A stretch of DNA of 64,000 bases from Streptomyces laurentii (GCA_002355495.1 AP017424.1:4591501-4655500), one strand, 5' to 3'; numbered from the stretch's first letter, positions 14,533 through 22,630 are shown. Notes: generated by a model not told the origin, from the letters alone. Numbers and translations are program-made.

Positions 14533-15663
14533 ATGACAGCACGCGAGGTGTGGACCCGGTACGGGAACGGGGTCATCGGCGCCGGTGTCGCGGGCGCGCT
14601 GCTGGTCACCGGGCTGTCCGGACAGGGGGCGGCGACCGGGGCCGGTCTCCTGGGATACGTGCTCCTGGTGGCCGGCGGGCTCGCGCTCGTCGCGCGGGGG
14701 CGGGCACCGGTGGCCGTCCTGGCCGGCACCGGGGTGTGCGCGGTCGGGTACCAGGCGGCGGGGTTCGACATCCCGGCGGTGGCGTACCTGTTCGCGGTCT
14801 ACGCGGCCGTACGGGCCGGACACCGCACCCTCACCGTCGTCGTGAGCGTGGGCATGCTGGCCGTCCTCCCGCTGGCCGCCCTGGCGTCGGGGCCGCTCGA
14901 CACGGGCGAGGCGTTCGCGCAGGCGCGCGGCGCGCTGGAGATCGCGTGGCTCATCGCGGCGGGCGCGGCCGGGGAGGCGCTGCGGCAGGCCGAGCGCCGG
15001 GCCGACGAGGCCGAACGCACCCGCGAGGAGACGGCGCGGCGCCGGGCCGACGAGGAACGCCTGCGTATCGCACGGGAGTTGCACGACTCCCTCACCCACC
15101 AGATCTCCGTGGTCAAGGTGCAGGCGGAGGTCGCCGTGCACGTGGCGCGACGGAAGGGCGAGGAGGTCCCGGCGGCGCTCCTGGCGATCCAGGAGGCGGG
15201 GCGCGAGGCGAGCCGGGAGCTGCGGGCGACCCTGGAGGCGCTCCGGGACGACGACACGGCACCGCCGCGCGGGCTCGACGACCTACCGGAACTCATCGCG
15301 CGGGCACGGGAGTTGGGGCTCGACGCGGCGCTCACGGAGGAGGGGCCGCGCGGGGACGTGCCGGCGGCGGTCGGCCGTACCGTCTACCGGATCGTCCAGG
15401 AGGCGCTGACGAACGTGGCCCGGCACGCGCGCGGCGCCCGGTCGGTCGGCGTACGGATCGAGTGGCGGGCGGACGGGGTCGCGGTGCGGGTGGAGGACGA
15501 CGGGCGGGCCCAAGTCCCGTCGGGAGACGACGGCTTCGGGCTTGTGGGGATGCGGGAACGGGTCACGGCGCTGGGCGGGCGGCTGCGGGCCGCGCCGCGG
15601 GCGGACGGCGGGTTCGCGGTGGAGGCGCGGCTGCCGGTGGCGCCGAGGGAGCGGGTGTCGTGA
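14533..15663 (+). CDS. Sensor histidine kinase (NarL/DesK-type)
   Basis: The 376-residue protein has an N-terminal membrane sensor of four to five helices (about residues 15-155). A coiled-coil-like linker rich in Glu/Arg is next, then the HisKA_3 dimerisation/phosphoacceptor box LRIARELHDSLTHQISVVKVQ (His in ELHDS). A HATPase_c domain with EALTNVARHARGA (N box) and a degenerate G box, VRVEDDGRAQ...GDDGFGLVGMRERV, completes it. The stop overlaps the GTG of the response regulator gene, so they form a two-component pair. The short membrane sensor without an extracytoplasmic domain suggests intramembrane sensing, as in cell-envelope stress kinases. Confidence 0.92.
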   Translation: MTAREVWTRYGNGVIGAGVAGALLVTGLSGQGAATGAGLLGYVLLVAGGLALVARGRAPVAVLAGTGVCAVGYQAAGFDIPAVAYLFAVYAAVRAGHRTLTVVVSVGMLAVLPLAALASGPLDTGEAFAQARGALEIAWLIAAGAAGEALRQAERRADEAERTREETARRRADEERLRIARELHDSLTHQISVVKVQAEVAVHVARRKGEEVPAALLAIQEAGREASRELRATLEALRDDDTAPPRGLDDLPELIARARELGLDAALTEEGPRGDVPAAVGRTVYRIVQEALTNVARHARGARSVGVRIEWRADGVAVRVEDDGRAQVPSGDDGFGLVGMRERVTALGGRLRAAPRADGGFAVEARLPVAPRERVS

Positions 15664-16415
15664 CGGCTCCGCACGTGATCAGGGTGCTGCTCGTGGACGA
15701 CCAGCCGCTCCTGCGCAGCGGGTTCCGGGCGCTCCTCGACCTGGAGGACGACATCGAAGTCGTGGCGGAGGCCGGCGACGGGGCGGAGGGCCTGGCGCTC
15801 GCCCGGCAGCACGTACCGGACGTCGCGCTCGTCGACATCCGCATGCCGCGCGTCGACGGCATCGAGACCACCCGCCGTATCGCCGCCGACCCGGCGCTCG
15901 CCGGGGTGCACGTGGTGATCCTGACCAACTACGGCATGGACGCGTACGTGCTGGACGCGCTGCGCGCCGGGGCCGCCGGATTCCTGGTCAAGGACGTCCT
16001 GCCGGAGGACTTCCTGCACGCCGTACGGGTCGCGGCCCGGGGGGACGCCCTGCTCGCACCGTCGATCACGCGCAGGCTCATCGACCGGTACGTTTCCCAG
16101 CCGGCCCTCCCCGCCACCGACTCCGCGCTCTGCCTGGAAGAACTGACCAGTCGCGAACGGGAGGCGGTCGCCCTGGTCGCGCGCGGCCTCGCCAACGACG
16201 AGATCGCGGACCGGATGGTCATCACCCCGCTGACCGCCAAGACCCACATCAACCGCGCGATGACCAAACTCCGCGCCCGCGACCGCGCCCAACTCGTCGT
16301 GCTCGCCTACGAGTCGGGCCTTGTCACGCCGGGGAGCCGACGTGCGGGGCCTGACCTCCCGGGGCCCGCGTCGTACCGGCACCGTGTGAGGGGTCCGGCA
16401 TCGCGCGGAGCGTAG
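15660..16415 (+). CDS. LuxR/NarL-family response regulator
   Basis: The 251-residue protein starts with GTG overlapping the kinase stop. The receiver domain (about residues 6-125) shows the acidic pair VLLVDDQPL, phosphoacceptor VALVDIRMP, switch Thr region VVILTNYG and Lys in GFLVKDVLPEDF. The C-terminal LuxR HTH reads LTSREREAVALVARGLANDEIADRMVITPLTAKTHINRAMTKL. A C-terminal extension of about 25 residues is disordered. As a coupled pair with the upstream kinase it should control a small regulon; no target promoter is obvious here. Confidence 0.93.
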   Translation: MTAPHVIRVLLVDDQPLLRSGFRALLDLEDDIEVVAEAGDGAEGLALARQHVPDVALVDIRMPRVDGIETTRRIAADPALAGVHVVILTNYGMDAYVLDALRAGAAGFLVKDVLPEDFLHAVRVAARGDALLAPSITRRLIDRYVSQPALPATDSALCLEELTSREREAVALVARGLANDEIADRMVITPLTAKTHINRAMTKLRARDRAQLVVLAYESGLVTPGSRRAGPDLPGPASYRHRVRGPASRGA

Positions 16416-16524
16416 GGTCGTATACGGACCCGTAAAAGGGGCGGATGCCACCTTTCCGGGGAGCCCTCGCTGGCGGACAGGTGGCCCTTGCCCCGCCAGA
16501 GAGATTCAGAGATCAGGGATCACC

Positions 16525-17025
16525 ATGCGCACGGTGAGCAACGTCCGGTACGCCTCCCCCTTCTCCTGGGTCGCTCTCAACGCGAGCCAGGAACTGGAGG
16601 TCTTCGTCCTCGGACCGGGCGGCTCCGTCGAGCACATCTGGCAGACCGAACCGAGCGACGGCCGGGCGCCGGGCCGGAGACCGCTCGGCGGCGGCAATGT
16701 GGTGGGCACCCCCGCCGTCGGCGTGAACACCGACGGCAGGCTCGACGTCATCGCGCGCCAGGAAGACGGCACCCTCGAACACCGATGGCGGACCAACCCC
16801 GCCCCCGACGGCAGATGGACGCCCGGCTGGACACCCCTCTACTACGACAGCCAGCTCGTGATCGGCGACCCGATGGCCGCCGCGAACAGCGACGGCCGCC
16901 TGGAGGTCTTCGCCCTCTTCGGGGACGGCACCATCCGATGCGCCTGGCAGAACGCCGCCGGCAACGACATCGACTGGTCGGCCTGGCACTCGCTCGGCGT
17001 ACCCGGAAGCACCCCGGGGGCCTGA
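16525..17025 (+). CDS. PLL-like beta-propeller lectin fragment/short form
   Basis: The 166 residues contain three repeats of the propeller-blade type found in Photorhabdus lectin-like (PLL) proteins: 'NASQELEVFVLGPGGSVEHIWQTE', 'NTDGRLDVIARQEDGTLEHRWRT' and 'NSDGRLEVFALFGDGTIRCAWQ' patterns, each ending in an aromatic W. PLL proteins bind fucose or related sugars. Full-length members have six or seven blades, whereas this gene has about three. It may oligomerise or be a shortened gene. No signal peptide is seen. A clear ribosome site is lacking (only GATCAGGGATC), and a hairpin follows the stop. Confidence 0.65.
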   Translation: MRTVSNVRYASPFSWVALNASQELEVFVLGPGGSVEHIWQTEPSDGRAPGRRPLGGGNVVGTPAVGVNTDGRLDVIARQEDGTLEHRWRTNPAPDGRWTPGWTPLYYDSQLVIGDPMAAANSDGRLEVFALFGDGTIRCAWQNAAGNDIDWSAWHSLGVPGSTPGA

Positions 17026-17037
17026 GGCACCCGGGGT
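17011..17037. terminator. Short stem-loop between convergent genes
   Basis: ACCCCGGG (17011-17018) and CCCGGGGT (17030-17037) pair as an 8-bp stem around the end of the lectin gene, before the convergent lipoprotein gene at 17058. Confidence 0.5.
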
Positions 17038-17057
17038 CCGCCGTACGGGACTACTGG

Positions 17058-17849
17058 CTACTGCTGCGGGGTGTCCGCCTGCTTCATGGAGCTGACGGCG
17101 TCGGCGACGGAGTCGCGGTACAGGCCGAGCTTGGGGCCGGAGACCTGGGTGCCGGAGGCGATCGGGAAGTTGCGGGTGTCGGCGTTGGCCATGTGGGACG
17201 GGCTGACGAGGACGTTCATCTCGTTGATGCCCTTCGCGGAACCGGCCTTGCCGCCGGGGTTGAGGTCGATCACCGCGTACGCCTTCTTGCCGGCGAGGAG
17301 CGCGTGGTCGGGGCCGCCGAGGCCGCTGGGGACGAGCGGGCGGACGTTGCGGCTCTGGTCGGCGGAGTTCGAGTCGCCGAGGTCGACGGTGGGGAGGAGG
17401 TCCAGGCCGCAGGCGCTCGTGCCCTTGTTGGACACCTCGATGATCCGCTGCGAACCGCTGCCCGGGCGGACGTTGACGGACAGCTGCGTCATGGCGCAGG
17501 CGTGCTTCCAGGCGTACGCCTCGGTGTTGTTCGCCGAACCGCCGCCGCCACCGCTGGTGCTGCCGCTGCCGCCGCTCGTACCGCTGCCGGCGCTGGTGCC
17601 GCCGGACGACTTCTGCGGGGCCTTCGACGTGCCGGGCGCGCCGGTCGTCGTCGTGTCGGCGGGCTTCTCGTTCGACGCGGGCGTCCCCGTCCCGGCGGAC
17701 GCGGAGCCGGAGGTCGACGCGGCGGGCTTGTCGGCCGAGCCGCCGCCGGTGGCGGCGGCCTGGTCGTCGCCGTTGCAGGCGGTGAGGCTCAGGGCCAGGA
17801 CAGCGGTGCCGGCGGCGAGCAGAGCGCGGTGGTTCGGCCGAATACGCAT
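17058..17849 (-). CDS. DUF4232 lipoprotein
   Basis: The 263-residue protein has a lipoprotein signal with lipobox LTAC (Cys about residue 25), so it should be anchored on the outer face of the membrane. A disordered Ser/Thr/Gly/Ala spacer of about 85 residues follows, including a GGGGG run. The DUF4232 domain comes next: HACAMTQLSVNVRPG, IIEVSNKGTSACGLDLLPTVDLG, VPSGLGGPDHALLAGKKAYAVIDL. Two Cys (CAM and CGL) are conserved for a disulfide. The family's function is unestablished. The start at 17849 was chosen to expose the basic N-terminus; the open frame continues upstream to 17909. Confidence 0.85.
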   Translation of the reverse strand: MRIRPNHRALLAAGTAVLALSLTACNGDDQAAATGGGSADKPAASTSGSASAGTGTPASNEKPADTTTTGAPGTSKAPQKSSGGTSAGSGTSGGSGSTSGGGGGSANNTEAYAWKHACAMTQLSVNVRPGSGSQRIIEVSNKGTSACGLDLLPTVDLGDSNSADQSRNVRPLVPSGLGGPDHALLAGKKAYAVIDLNPGGKAGSAKGINEMNVLVSPSHMANADTRNFPIASGTQVSGPKLGLYRDSVADAVSSMKQADTPQQ

Positions 17850-18505
17850 GATTTCCCCGTGGTTGTGCGGTGTTTTCCGATAGCCGAATTCTTGCAGACA
17901 GTTGCTCACGTTCCGCTAACGCACGTCACGGGGAGGCGATTCGAGGCTTCCACCTGCGGCGCCATCAGGGCGTTAGCGGGACATGGAGAGACCGTTAGCG
18001 GCGTACAGGACCGTGGACACGCCCGGCCGGACCGGACCAACCCCCGGCCGACCCGGTCGGGCCCCCTTTCCCCTCCGCACGCACCAGGCCGACCGGTCGG
18101 CGGGGTGTCGACGGGACATAGGTGGGGCGCCGACGGGACACGGCCGGGGGCGCCGCCGGGACACGGCCGGGGGCGCCGCCGGAGTGCCGACGGGGCGTGG
18201 GCGGACCATTGACGAATCCTTGACGGGCCATTGAAGGGGCGTTGACGCGCGCTCGATCGAAGAGCCCGGCCCGCCCCGCACGCGGGATGCCGGCGCCGAC
18301 CTCGTCACCCGCCGCACGGCCGCGGGCCTTTCTTCGCCGGAAATTCCGGCCGGGGGGAATCAACACCTATCCGGGTGATGAGCCGATTCCGTATGGGCCG
18401 AACGACTGACGTGGCACGTGGCGGCGGAGGGCTCTGGGTAGACAGCTTTCGCAGCGGAAGAGACTGAATCGCCTCTTCGTGAGAACACTTCGAAAGGCTG
18501 GTCAC
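17850..18505. other. Long gene-free stretch with GC-rich repeats
   Basis: About 650 bases without a convincing gene. It holds the lipoprotein promoter region (left) and a direct-repeat zone at 18110-18190. A palindrome GCCGGAAATTCCGGC lies at 18336-18350, about 155 bp before the next start. Frames on both strands through this interval are Arg/Pro/Gly-rich shadows. Confidence 0.45.
18135..18180. repeat. 23-bp exact tandem repeat
   Basis: Two identical 23-bp units (18135-18157 and 18158-18180, beginning GGGACACGG and ending GCGCCGCC) follow one another. Diverged copies lie on each side, from about 18112 to about 18195. Confidence 0.8.
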
Positions 18506-18859
18506 ATGAGTTCGAACGCCGGTGGGGAAAACGTGCCCGACGACGTGATCCAGCCCGTGACGAATGAGTCCGCGGGAACCCTGGAGGGCCAGCAAGGGGC
18601 CTACAGTTACCTTCTCACCCGGGGCGGAGTATTCGAAGCCACTCTGCCCGCCGCCGGCGTCGACGCCTTCAGCAAGGTGTTCGCCTCCATCACGGAGCGC
18701 GACACCGAAGACAATGACAAGCCTTTTCTGGGCGGCGGGGTCATGACGGTCCACAACGTGGTTCCCCGTGACGGCGGAATCGTGACCATCCGCGCGGACG
18801 TCGGCGTGCCGAACAACCTGAACCTCAGGGTCGACCTCTTCTACTACAACGGCTCCTGA
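18506..18859 (+). CDS. Unknown 117-aa protein, first of a duplicated pair
   Basis: A small soluble protein with a disordered, acidic first 25 residues (NAGGENVPDDVI). A beta-rich body follows, with the blocks SYLLTRGGVFEATLPAAGVDAF, DNDKPFLGGGVMTVHNVVP and GGIVTIRADVGVPNNLNLRV, ending LFYYNGS. No signal peptide, cysteine or catalytic motif is visible. Alternating hydrophobic residues in the last half suggest a beta-sandwich, perhaps a binding domain. A paralogue with about 65% identity starts 36 bp downstream. The leader ACACTTCGAAAGG before both genes is also duplicated. I do not recognise the family. Confidence 0.65.
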   Translation: MSSNAGGENVPDDVIQPVTNESAGTLEGQQGAYSYLLTRGGVFEATLPAAGVDAFSKVFASITERDTEDNDKPFLGGGVMTVHNVVPRDGGIVTIRADVGVPNNLNLRVDLFYYNGS

Positions 18860-18895
18860 GCCCGTAACGGCAGACACTTCGAAAGGGCTGGTGGT

Positions 18896-19252
18896 ATGGG
18901 GTCGAACAGCGGCGAGAACAATGTGCCAGACGATGTGATCGTGCTGGAGGCCGACCAGGCGGCGGGGATGCTGGAAGATCCCCAGTCAGGAGCCCGTAGT
19001 TACCTCATCGGGGCAGGTGGACTCTTCGAGCGGAAGCTGTTCGCCAGCGGCGTCAATGCCTTCAGCAAGGTATTCGCGTCCATGACGGAGTTCGCTCCCG
19101 AGGACCACAACAAGCCGTTCCTGGGAGGAGCGGTCATGACGGTCCACAACGTGGTCCCCCAGGACGGCGGGATCGTGACGATTCGCGCGGACGTCGGTGT
19201 GCCGAACACCTTGAACGTCAAGGTCAGCCTTTTCTTCTACAACGGCAGCTGA
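18896..19252 (+). CDS. Unknown 118-aa protein, second of the pair
   Basis: Paralogue of the preceding gene, conserving ENNVPDDVI, the SYLI..GGLFE..L strand, FSKVFASMTE, NKPFLGGAVMTVHNVVPQDG, IVTIRADVGVPNTLNV and FFYNGS. Divergence is concentrated in residues 15-45. The gene has the same ribosome-site leader (GAAAGGG) as its partner and is followed by a stem-loop, so the two form a bicistronic unit. Retention of both copies with conserved C-termini suggests a functional heteromer or dosage effect rather than a fresh duplicate; that is inference. Confidence 0.65.
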   Translation: MGSNSGENNVPDDVIVLEADQAAGMLEDPQSGARSYLIGAGGLFERKLFASGVNAFSKVFASMTEFAPEDHNKPFLGGAVMTVHNVVPQDGGIVTIRADVGVPNTLNVKVSLFFYNGS

Positions 19253-19267
19253 GCTCTGATTCTTCGG

Positions 19268-19325
19268 AGATGCCTGCCGCACGGAATTCTCCGTGATTCC
19301 ACCCGGCGCGTGCGGCAGGGCATCT
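19268..19325 (+). terminator. Stem-loop after the duplicated pair
   Basis: AGATGCCTGCCGCAC and GTGCGGCAGGGCATCT pair with one bulged base, enclosing a smaller ACGGA/TCCGT hairpin. It lies just after the second paralogue and before the convergent gene. Confidence 0.7.
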
Positions 19326-19347
19326 CTCGCGTGTGAGCCTCCTGTAT

Positions 19348-19986
19348 CTACAGGGCGTCGGCCAACTCCTCGATGCGGTCGGCCAGGTGCTGGGCGGGGC
19401 GCAGGACGCGGCTGTGGCCGGACTCCTCGACGACGTCGACCTTGAGGCTTCGTACCGCCGCGCGCAGGGCCTCGTGCCGGGCGGGGGAGCGGGCGGTGGC
19501 CGGGGCGAAGGGAGCGGGGGAGCCGGGGAGGACCGGGGCGTCGCCGGTGACCGCCTGCAGGGCCCAGTGGTCGGCGTCGCGCAGCTCGCCGCGGGCCCGG
19601 TGGTAGAGGTTCAGGCACTGGGCGGCGGTGGCGTTGCCCGCGCCCGCCGCGAACCCCCACCAGAACCGCGCCCCTTCGCGCTCGTCGACCAGGAAGAGCA
19701 GGCAGCCGAAGCGCAACGCCCCGTCGTCGTCGATGTGTTCGTGGACCAGCTGAGCGACGTGCTCGGCGGCGTCCCGGTGGCGCAGGAGATGGGCGGAGAG
19801 GGTGGAGAGCTGGCGGGCGGCCTGGTCGTGCAGGGTGGGGTAGTGGCCCACCGGGGCGGGCGAGGAGCCGAACATCATGGTCGAGGTCACCTCGCGGACG
19901 ATCTCCTGTCTGAGGTCGGCGAGGTCCTCGTCGGTGAACGGGTCGGGGTACCCGGCACCGCCCAGGACGTCGTGGATGCTGCGCAC
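19348..19986 (-). CDS. Hypothetical 212-aa protein of the sigma-factor operon
   Basis: A soluble, mostly helical protein. Visible blocks are DPFTDEDLADLRQEIVREV (helix), GHYPTLHDQAARQLSTLSAHLLRHRDAAEHVAQLVHEHID (long helices), RFGCLLFLVDEREGARFWWGFAAGAGNATAAQCLNLYHRARGE and a C-terminal HLADRIEEL. It has no HTH, enzyme motif or membrane helix. It starts 4 bp after the stop of the sigma factor gene, so it is co-transcribed and probably serves the same regulatory pathway, perhaps as a partner or anti-sigma factor. I do not recognise its family. Confidence 0.7.
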   Translation of the reverse strand: MRSIHDVLGGAGYPDPFTDEDLADLRQEIVREVTSTMMFGSSPAPVGHYPTLHDQAARQLSTLSAHLLRHRDAAEHVAQLVHEHIDDDGALRFGCLLFLVDEREGARFWWGFAAGAGNATAAQCLNLYHRARGELRDADHWALQAVTGDAPVLPGSPAPFAPATARSPARHEALRAAVRSLKVDVVEESGHSRVLRPAQHLADRIEELADAL

Positions 19987-19990
19987 GCTC

Positions 19991-20653
19991 TTACTCCTTC
20001 TCGTTCTCGTCGGCGGCGGCCGGCTCCAGGGACAGGCCGAGCTTGATGGCGATGCGTTCGCGGGCCAGGCGGCGGTGCGAGCGGACGGTGTCGGGCTTGA
20101 TGCCCATGATGCTGGCGACCTTGGCCGAGGGGTAGCCGAGGACGTAGTGCATGACGATGACGTCGAACTGCCTCTCCGGCAGCTCCGCTATGGCGGTGTA
20201 GAGGCCGAGCGCGGACTCCATCACCGCGAACTGACGCTTCATCATCTCCAGCGTGGCGCGGGCCGCTTGCTCGAAGGCGGCGGTCTGCACCATCCGCGAG
20301 GACTGGCCGCTCATGCGCAGGTGGGTCTCCACCCGCTGCTTGAGCAGCTTCCACGCGTACGCCTCGGGGCTCTCCTCCTTGAGCACCACCAGCCAGTTGA
20401 GGGCGAGGTGGGAGTAGCAGCGGCGGACCACCGCCTTCGCGGCCTGCTTGCTGCCGAGCATGGTGTGGGCATAGCGCAAGTGGGCGCGGGCGTAGAGGTC
20501 GTAGAACGCCTCCTGGTCCGGCGTCATCTTGTACTCGATGCCCTCGATGCGGTGGAGCCTCTCCAGGAAATGGCGCTCGTCCCGGAGCCCGCCGGCGGGC
20601 GGGGCGTCCTCGCTCCGCCGGTCCGGCTCCTCGGGTCGCGGCACGGTGTTCAT
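19991..20653 (-). CDS. Sigma-70-like RNA polymerase sigma factor (ECF-type, atypical region 2)
   Basis: The 220-residue protein has a recognisable region 4: LYTAIAELPERQFDVIVMHYVLGYPSAKVASIMGIKPDTVRSHRRLARERIAIKLGL, a classic sigma-4 helix-turn-helix for the -35 element. The N-terminal half (DQEAFYDLYARAHLRYAHTMLG, AKAVVRRCYSHLALNWLVVLKEESPEAYAWKLLKQRVETHLR) is a divergent region 2. The ATG at 20653 has a GAGGAGGGG ribosome site. The gene lies between a small membrane protein and a hypothetical gene in one operon, all within a few bases of one another. Confidence 0.82.
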   Translation of the reverse strand: MNTVPRPEEPDRRSEDAPPAGGLRDERHFLERLHRIEGIEYKMTPDQEAFYDLYARAHLRYAHTMLGSKQAAKAVVRRCYSHLALNWLVVLKEESPEAYAWKLLKQRVETHLRMSGQSSRMVQTAAFEQAARATLEMMKRQFAVMESALGLYTAIAELPERQFDVIVMHYVLGYPSAKVASIMGIKPDTVRSHRRLARERIAIKLGLSLEPAAADENEKE

Positions 20654-20658
20654 GGCGT

Positions 20659-20880
20659 TCACCCCTCCTCGCGGCGGGAGGCGGGCGGCAGGGCCGCCAC
20701 GGTGGTGGGAGTGGAAGCTTCCTGCGCCTCCTGTGCCTCCTGCGTCTCCGTCAGGAGTTCGGTGGCGCCGATCCGTACCCCGGCGCGCAGCAGACGCCGC
20801 GTCAGGGCGCGTGCGTCGGGGGCGAAGACGCGCAGGGCGGTGAGGACCACCAGCGCGATGAGAAGATCGTGAACGGTCAC
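20659..20880 (-). CDS. 73-aa membrane-anchored protein, first gene of the sigma operon
   Basis: Starts with GTG at 20880. An N-terminal hydrophobic helix (LLIALVVLTALRVFA) is followed by a basic amphipathic stretch (RALTRRLLRAGVRIG) and a QEA repeat (three copies) of flexible character. The stop lies 5 bp before the sigma factor ATG, so the two are coupled. A 10-bp hairpin sits in its leader. It could serve as a membrane tether or regulator of the sigma factor; nothing in its sequence identifies a family. Confidence 0.55.
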   Translation of the reverse strand: MTVHDLLIALVVLTALRVFAPDARALTRRLLRAGVRIGATELLTETQEAQEAQEASTPTTVAALPPASRREEG

Positions 20881-21240
20881 GGTTCCTGTTCCTTGGGGTC
20901 ACATGACGCGGTGCCTCTCCCCTTCCAGAGGCACCGGAGGACTCCGCGTCCTCAATCGCAGCTTTTCGAATCGGCGTGGGCAAACGCGTATCGAGCTTGC
21001 GACTTTTTTGACCGCTAGCGATCACTCGGTTACGCAAAGGTGTAGACCACTTCGCACTGCTACCGCATGATCACTTAGAGCTAGGTCTCTCACCTGGGGG
21101 AATGAGGGGGTGAGGGTGCTCGGGGGCGGACGAGTACCGGTGGAGCGCGGTCGACGGTGGGGGTGGTGGGTGACGCACGTCACAGCCGGGTGTGCGAGGT
21201 GCGGGGTGTCGACCGGTCGGACCCGGCTTACGGTGCGGGC
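20881..21240. other. Gene-free stretch between divergent genes
   Basis: About 360 bases holding promoters for the sigma operon (left) and the membrane protein gene (right). A hairpin at 20909-20936 is described separately. No coding frame here has family resemblance. Confidence 0.4.
20909..20936 (-). promoter_or_regulatory. Leader hairpin of the sigma operon
   Basis: CGGTGCCTCT and AGAGGCACCG form a perfect 10-bp stem with an 8-base loop, about 30 bp upstream of the GTG of the first gene of the operon. Possible attenuator or operator. Confidence 0.45.
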
Positions 21241-21621
21241 ATGTCGCCGTCGGGGATCGTTCCGGAAGAGTGTGGTGGGGAAGCGGAGTCGCCCCGAATG
21301 GCGCCCGCGCGGGCGGATCGGGCCATCAGGGCGCTGTCGTGGTGGTGGGCGTCCGCGCCCGTCCTCCTGCTGACCCCGGCGCTCGCGCACGCGGCCGGGC
21401 TGCCGGAGGTGCGACGCGAGGCCGGCGTGGTGTTCGGCCTGATGGCCCTGGTCACGGCCGTGCTCGCGCCGGTGGTGGGCTTGGCGGTCGCCAGCTTCGG
21501 AGGCCGGCGGGAGGCGCGCGGACGATTCCTGATCATGGCCGCGGTGTCCGGAGTGCCGATCCTCTTCTTCCTGTTCTTCGGCGTGCTGTACTCCGAGTGC
21601 CCGGACGGAAGCGGCTGTTGA
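21241..21621 (+). CDS. Three-helix membrane protein, unknown
   Basis: The 126-residue protein has a polar N-terminus and then three hydrophobic segments: WWWASAPVLLLTPALAHAAG, VVFGLMALVTAVLAPVVGLAVA and FLIMAAVSGVPILFFLFFGVLY. It ends with a short extracellular Cys-containing tail (SECPDGSGC). No family is recognised. ATG 21241 lies just after a purine-poor stretch, so a leaderless transcript or the later ATG 21298 is possible. No operon partner. Confidence 0.55.
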   Translation: MSPSGIVPEECGGEAESPRMAPARADRAIRALSWWWASAPVLLLTPALAHAAGLPEVRREAGVVFGLMALVTAVLAPVVGLAVASFGGRREARGRFLIMAAVSGVPILFFLFFGVLYSECPDGSGC

Positions 21622-21744
21622 GGCTCAGGCCGCCGGCGCCCTGAGGCGGGCGGCGGACCGAAATCGGTGGACCGGCAGCGTCTGGCGTGCCGACGATTTC
21701 TCCTTCTTGCTCAAGCGCTGAGCACTCCCCGACGGGGGCGGGCT

Positions 21745-22116
21745 CTACACCCAGCCCTCGTCGAGGTGGATCGTCCGGGTGTCCCCGACTGCCCGGTTCA
21801 GGGCCACCAGGGCCGCGACCTCCGCGATGACGGCCGGCGCTTCGGGCAGCCGGAGCGGGGCCGCGGGGGAGTCCTGCCGGGTGTACCAGGCCATCTCGGC
21901 CGTGGACTCGGAGGCGTGGAGCGGCAGGGGATCGGGGCCGAACCACGCGGGGCGATGCTCCTCCGCCCAGTCCGCCGCCGCGTCGACCCGGTCGAGATGC
22001 GCCGACAGGCCGGCGGGGGCGGGCCCGTACCCGAACTGGACGAGGAATCCCGCCGCGTCGACGGCCCACCAGGTCCAGGTGCGGCCTGGCCGGGGGCGTC
22101 GCAGGAGGGTCGCCAT
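21745..22116 (-). CDS. Hypothetical 123-aa soluble protein
   Basis: The sequence begins with a Trp-rich block (RTWTWWAVDAAGFLVQFGYGP). It continues with helical HLDRVDAAADWAEEHRPAWFG and ends with an acidic stretch (LDEGWV). The pattern 'W.WWAVDA.G.LV.FGYGP' followed by 'ADWAEEH' resembles small streptomycete proteins of unknown function. There are no catalytic motifs or cysteines. The gene is followed closely by a SnoaL-like gene on the same strand, but spacing of about 90 bp does not prove co-transcription. Confidence 0.5.
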   Translation of the reverse strand: MATLLRRPRPGRTWTWWAVDAAGFLVQFGYGPAPAGLSAHLDRVDAAADWAEEHRPAWFGPDPLPLHASESTAEMAWYTRQDSPAAPLRLPEAPAVIAEVAALVALNRAVGDTRTIHLDEGWV

Positions 22117-22207
22117 GTCCGGGACCGTATCCCCGGCCGACCCCCGGAGGGAGCCCCGGCCCGGCCTTCTGGCCTTCATGCCGCCGCGATGTCGTGGCGG
22201 CATGACG

Positions 22208-22630
22208 TCATGCCTTGGCGCCGGTGAGTCCCAAGCCGTCCATGTAGTCCCGGACACGCGTGAGCAGCCCGTCGCGGACGTGGAGGACCAGGAGGCCCGG
22301 CACGGTGAACGTGGCGTCCTTGGCGGGCAGCGCCGCCACCACGACATGCTCGGCGACGAGCACCCCCGGCTCGGCGGTCTCGTGCACCGCCGTCCTCCTG
22401 ACCTCCAGCACCTGGACGGGACTGGCGCCCCAGGCCGCCCGGTAGCCGGCCCGTACGGCCTCGCGCCCCTCGTAGCGCGGGGGAAACCCGGGAGCGGTGA
22501 ACGGGAACTCGTGCACCGCGTCCACGGCGTAGAGGTCGGCGAGATCGTCAGCGGACTTGTCGAGCATGGCCTGGTGGAAGCGGTCCAGCACCTCGTGGGG
22601 GGTACGGACGGCGGGCGTGTCAGTGGACAC
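22208..22630 (-). CDS. SnoaL/NTF2-like fold protein
   Basis: The 140-residue protein matches the SnoaL-like (NTF2) alpha+beta barrel: helix LDRFHQAMLDKSADDLADLYAVDAVHEFPF (the 'DaL..ly.dDav...f' signature), RYEGREAVRAGYRAAW, then strands VLVAEHVVVAALPA and TFTVPGLLVLHVRDGLLTRVRDYMD. Such proteins act as small hydrolases or isomerases, or bind ligands. Substrate unknown. It overlaps the upstream VOC-family gene by 11 bp and so is translationally coupled with it, suggesting a joint catabolic or detoxification role. Confidence 0.82.
   Translation of the reverse strand: MSTDTPAVRTPHEVLDRFHQAMLDKSADDLADLYAVDAVHEFPFTAPGFPPRYEGREAVRAGYRAAWGASPVQVLEVRRTAVHETAEPGVLVAEHVVVAALPAKDATFTVPGLLVLHVRDGLLTRVRDYMDGLGLTGAKA

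Noticed and set aside
14023..15141. 372-codon minus-strand frame through the histidine kinase gene
   Set aside because: Only its last 108 codons resemble a protein family; the rest is the antisense shadow of the kinase.
18110..18195. GC-rich direct repeats as a CRISPR array
   Set aside because: Units are contiguous 23-mers without unique spacers, and no cas genes are nearby.
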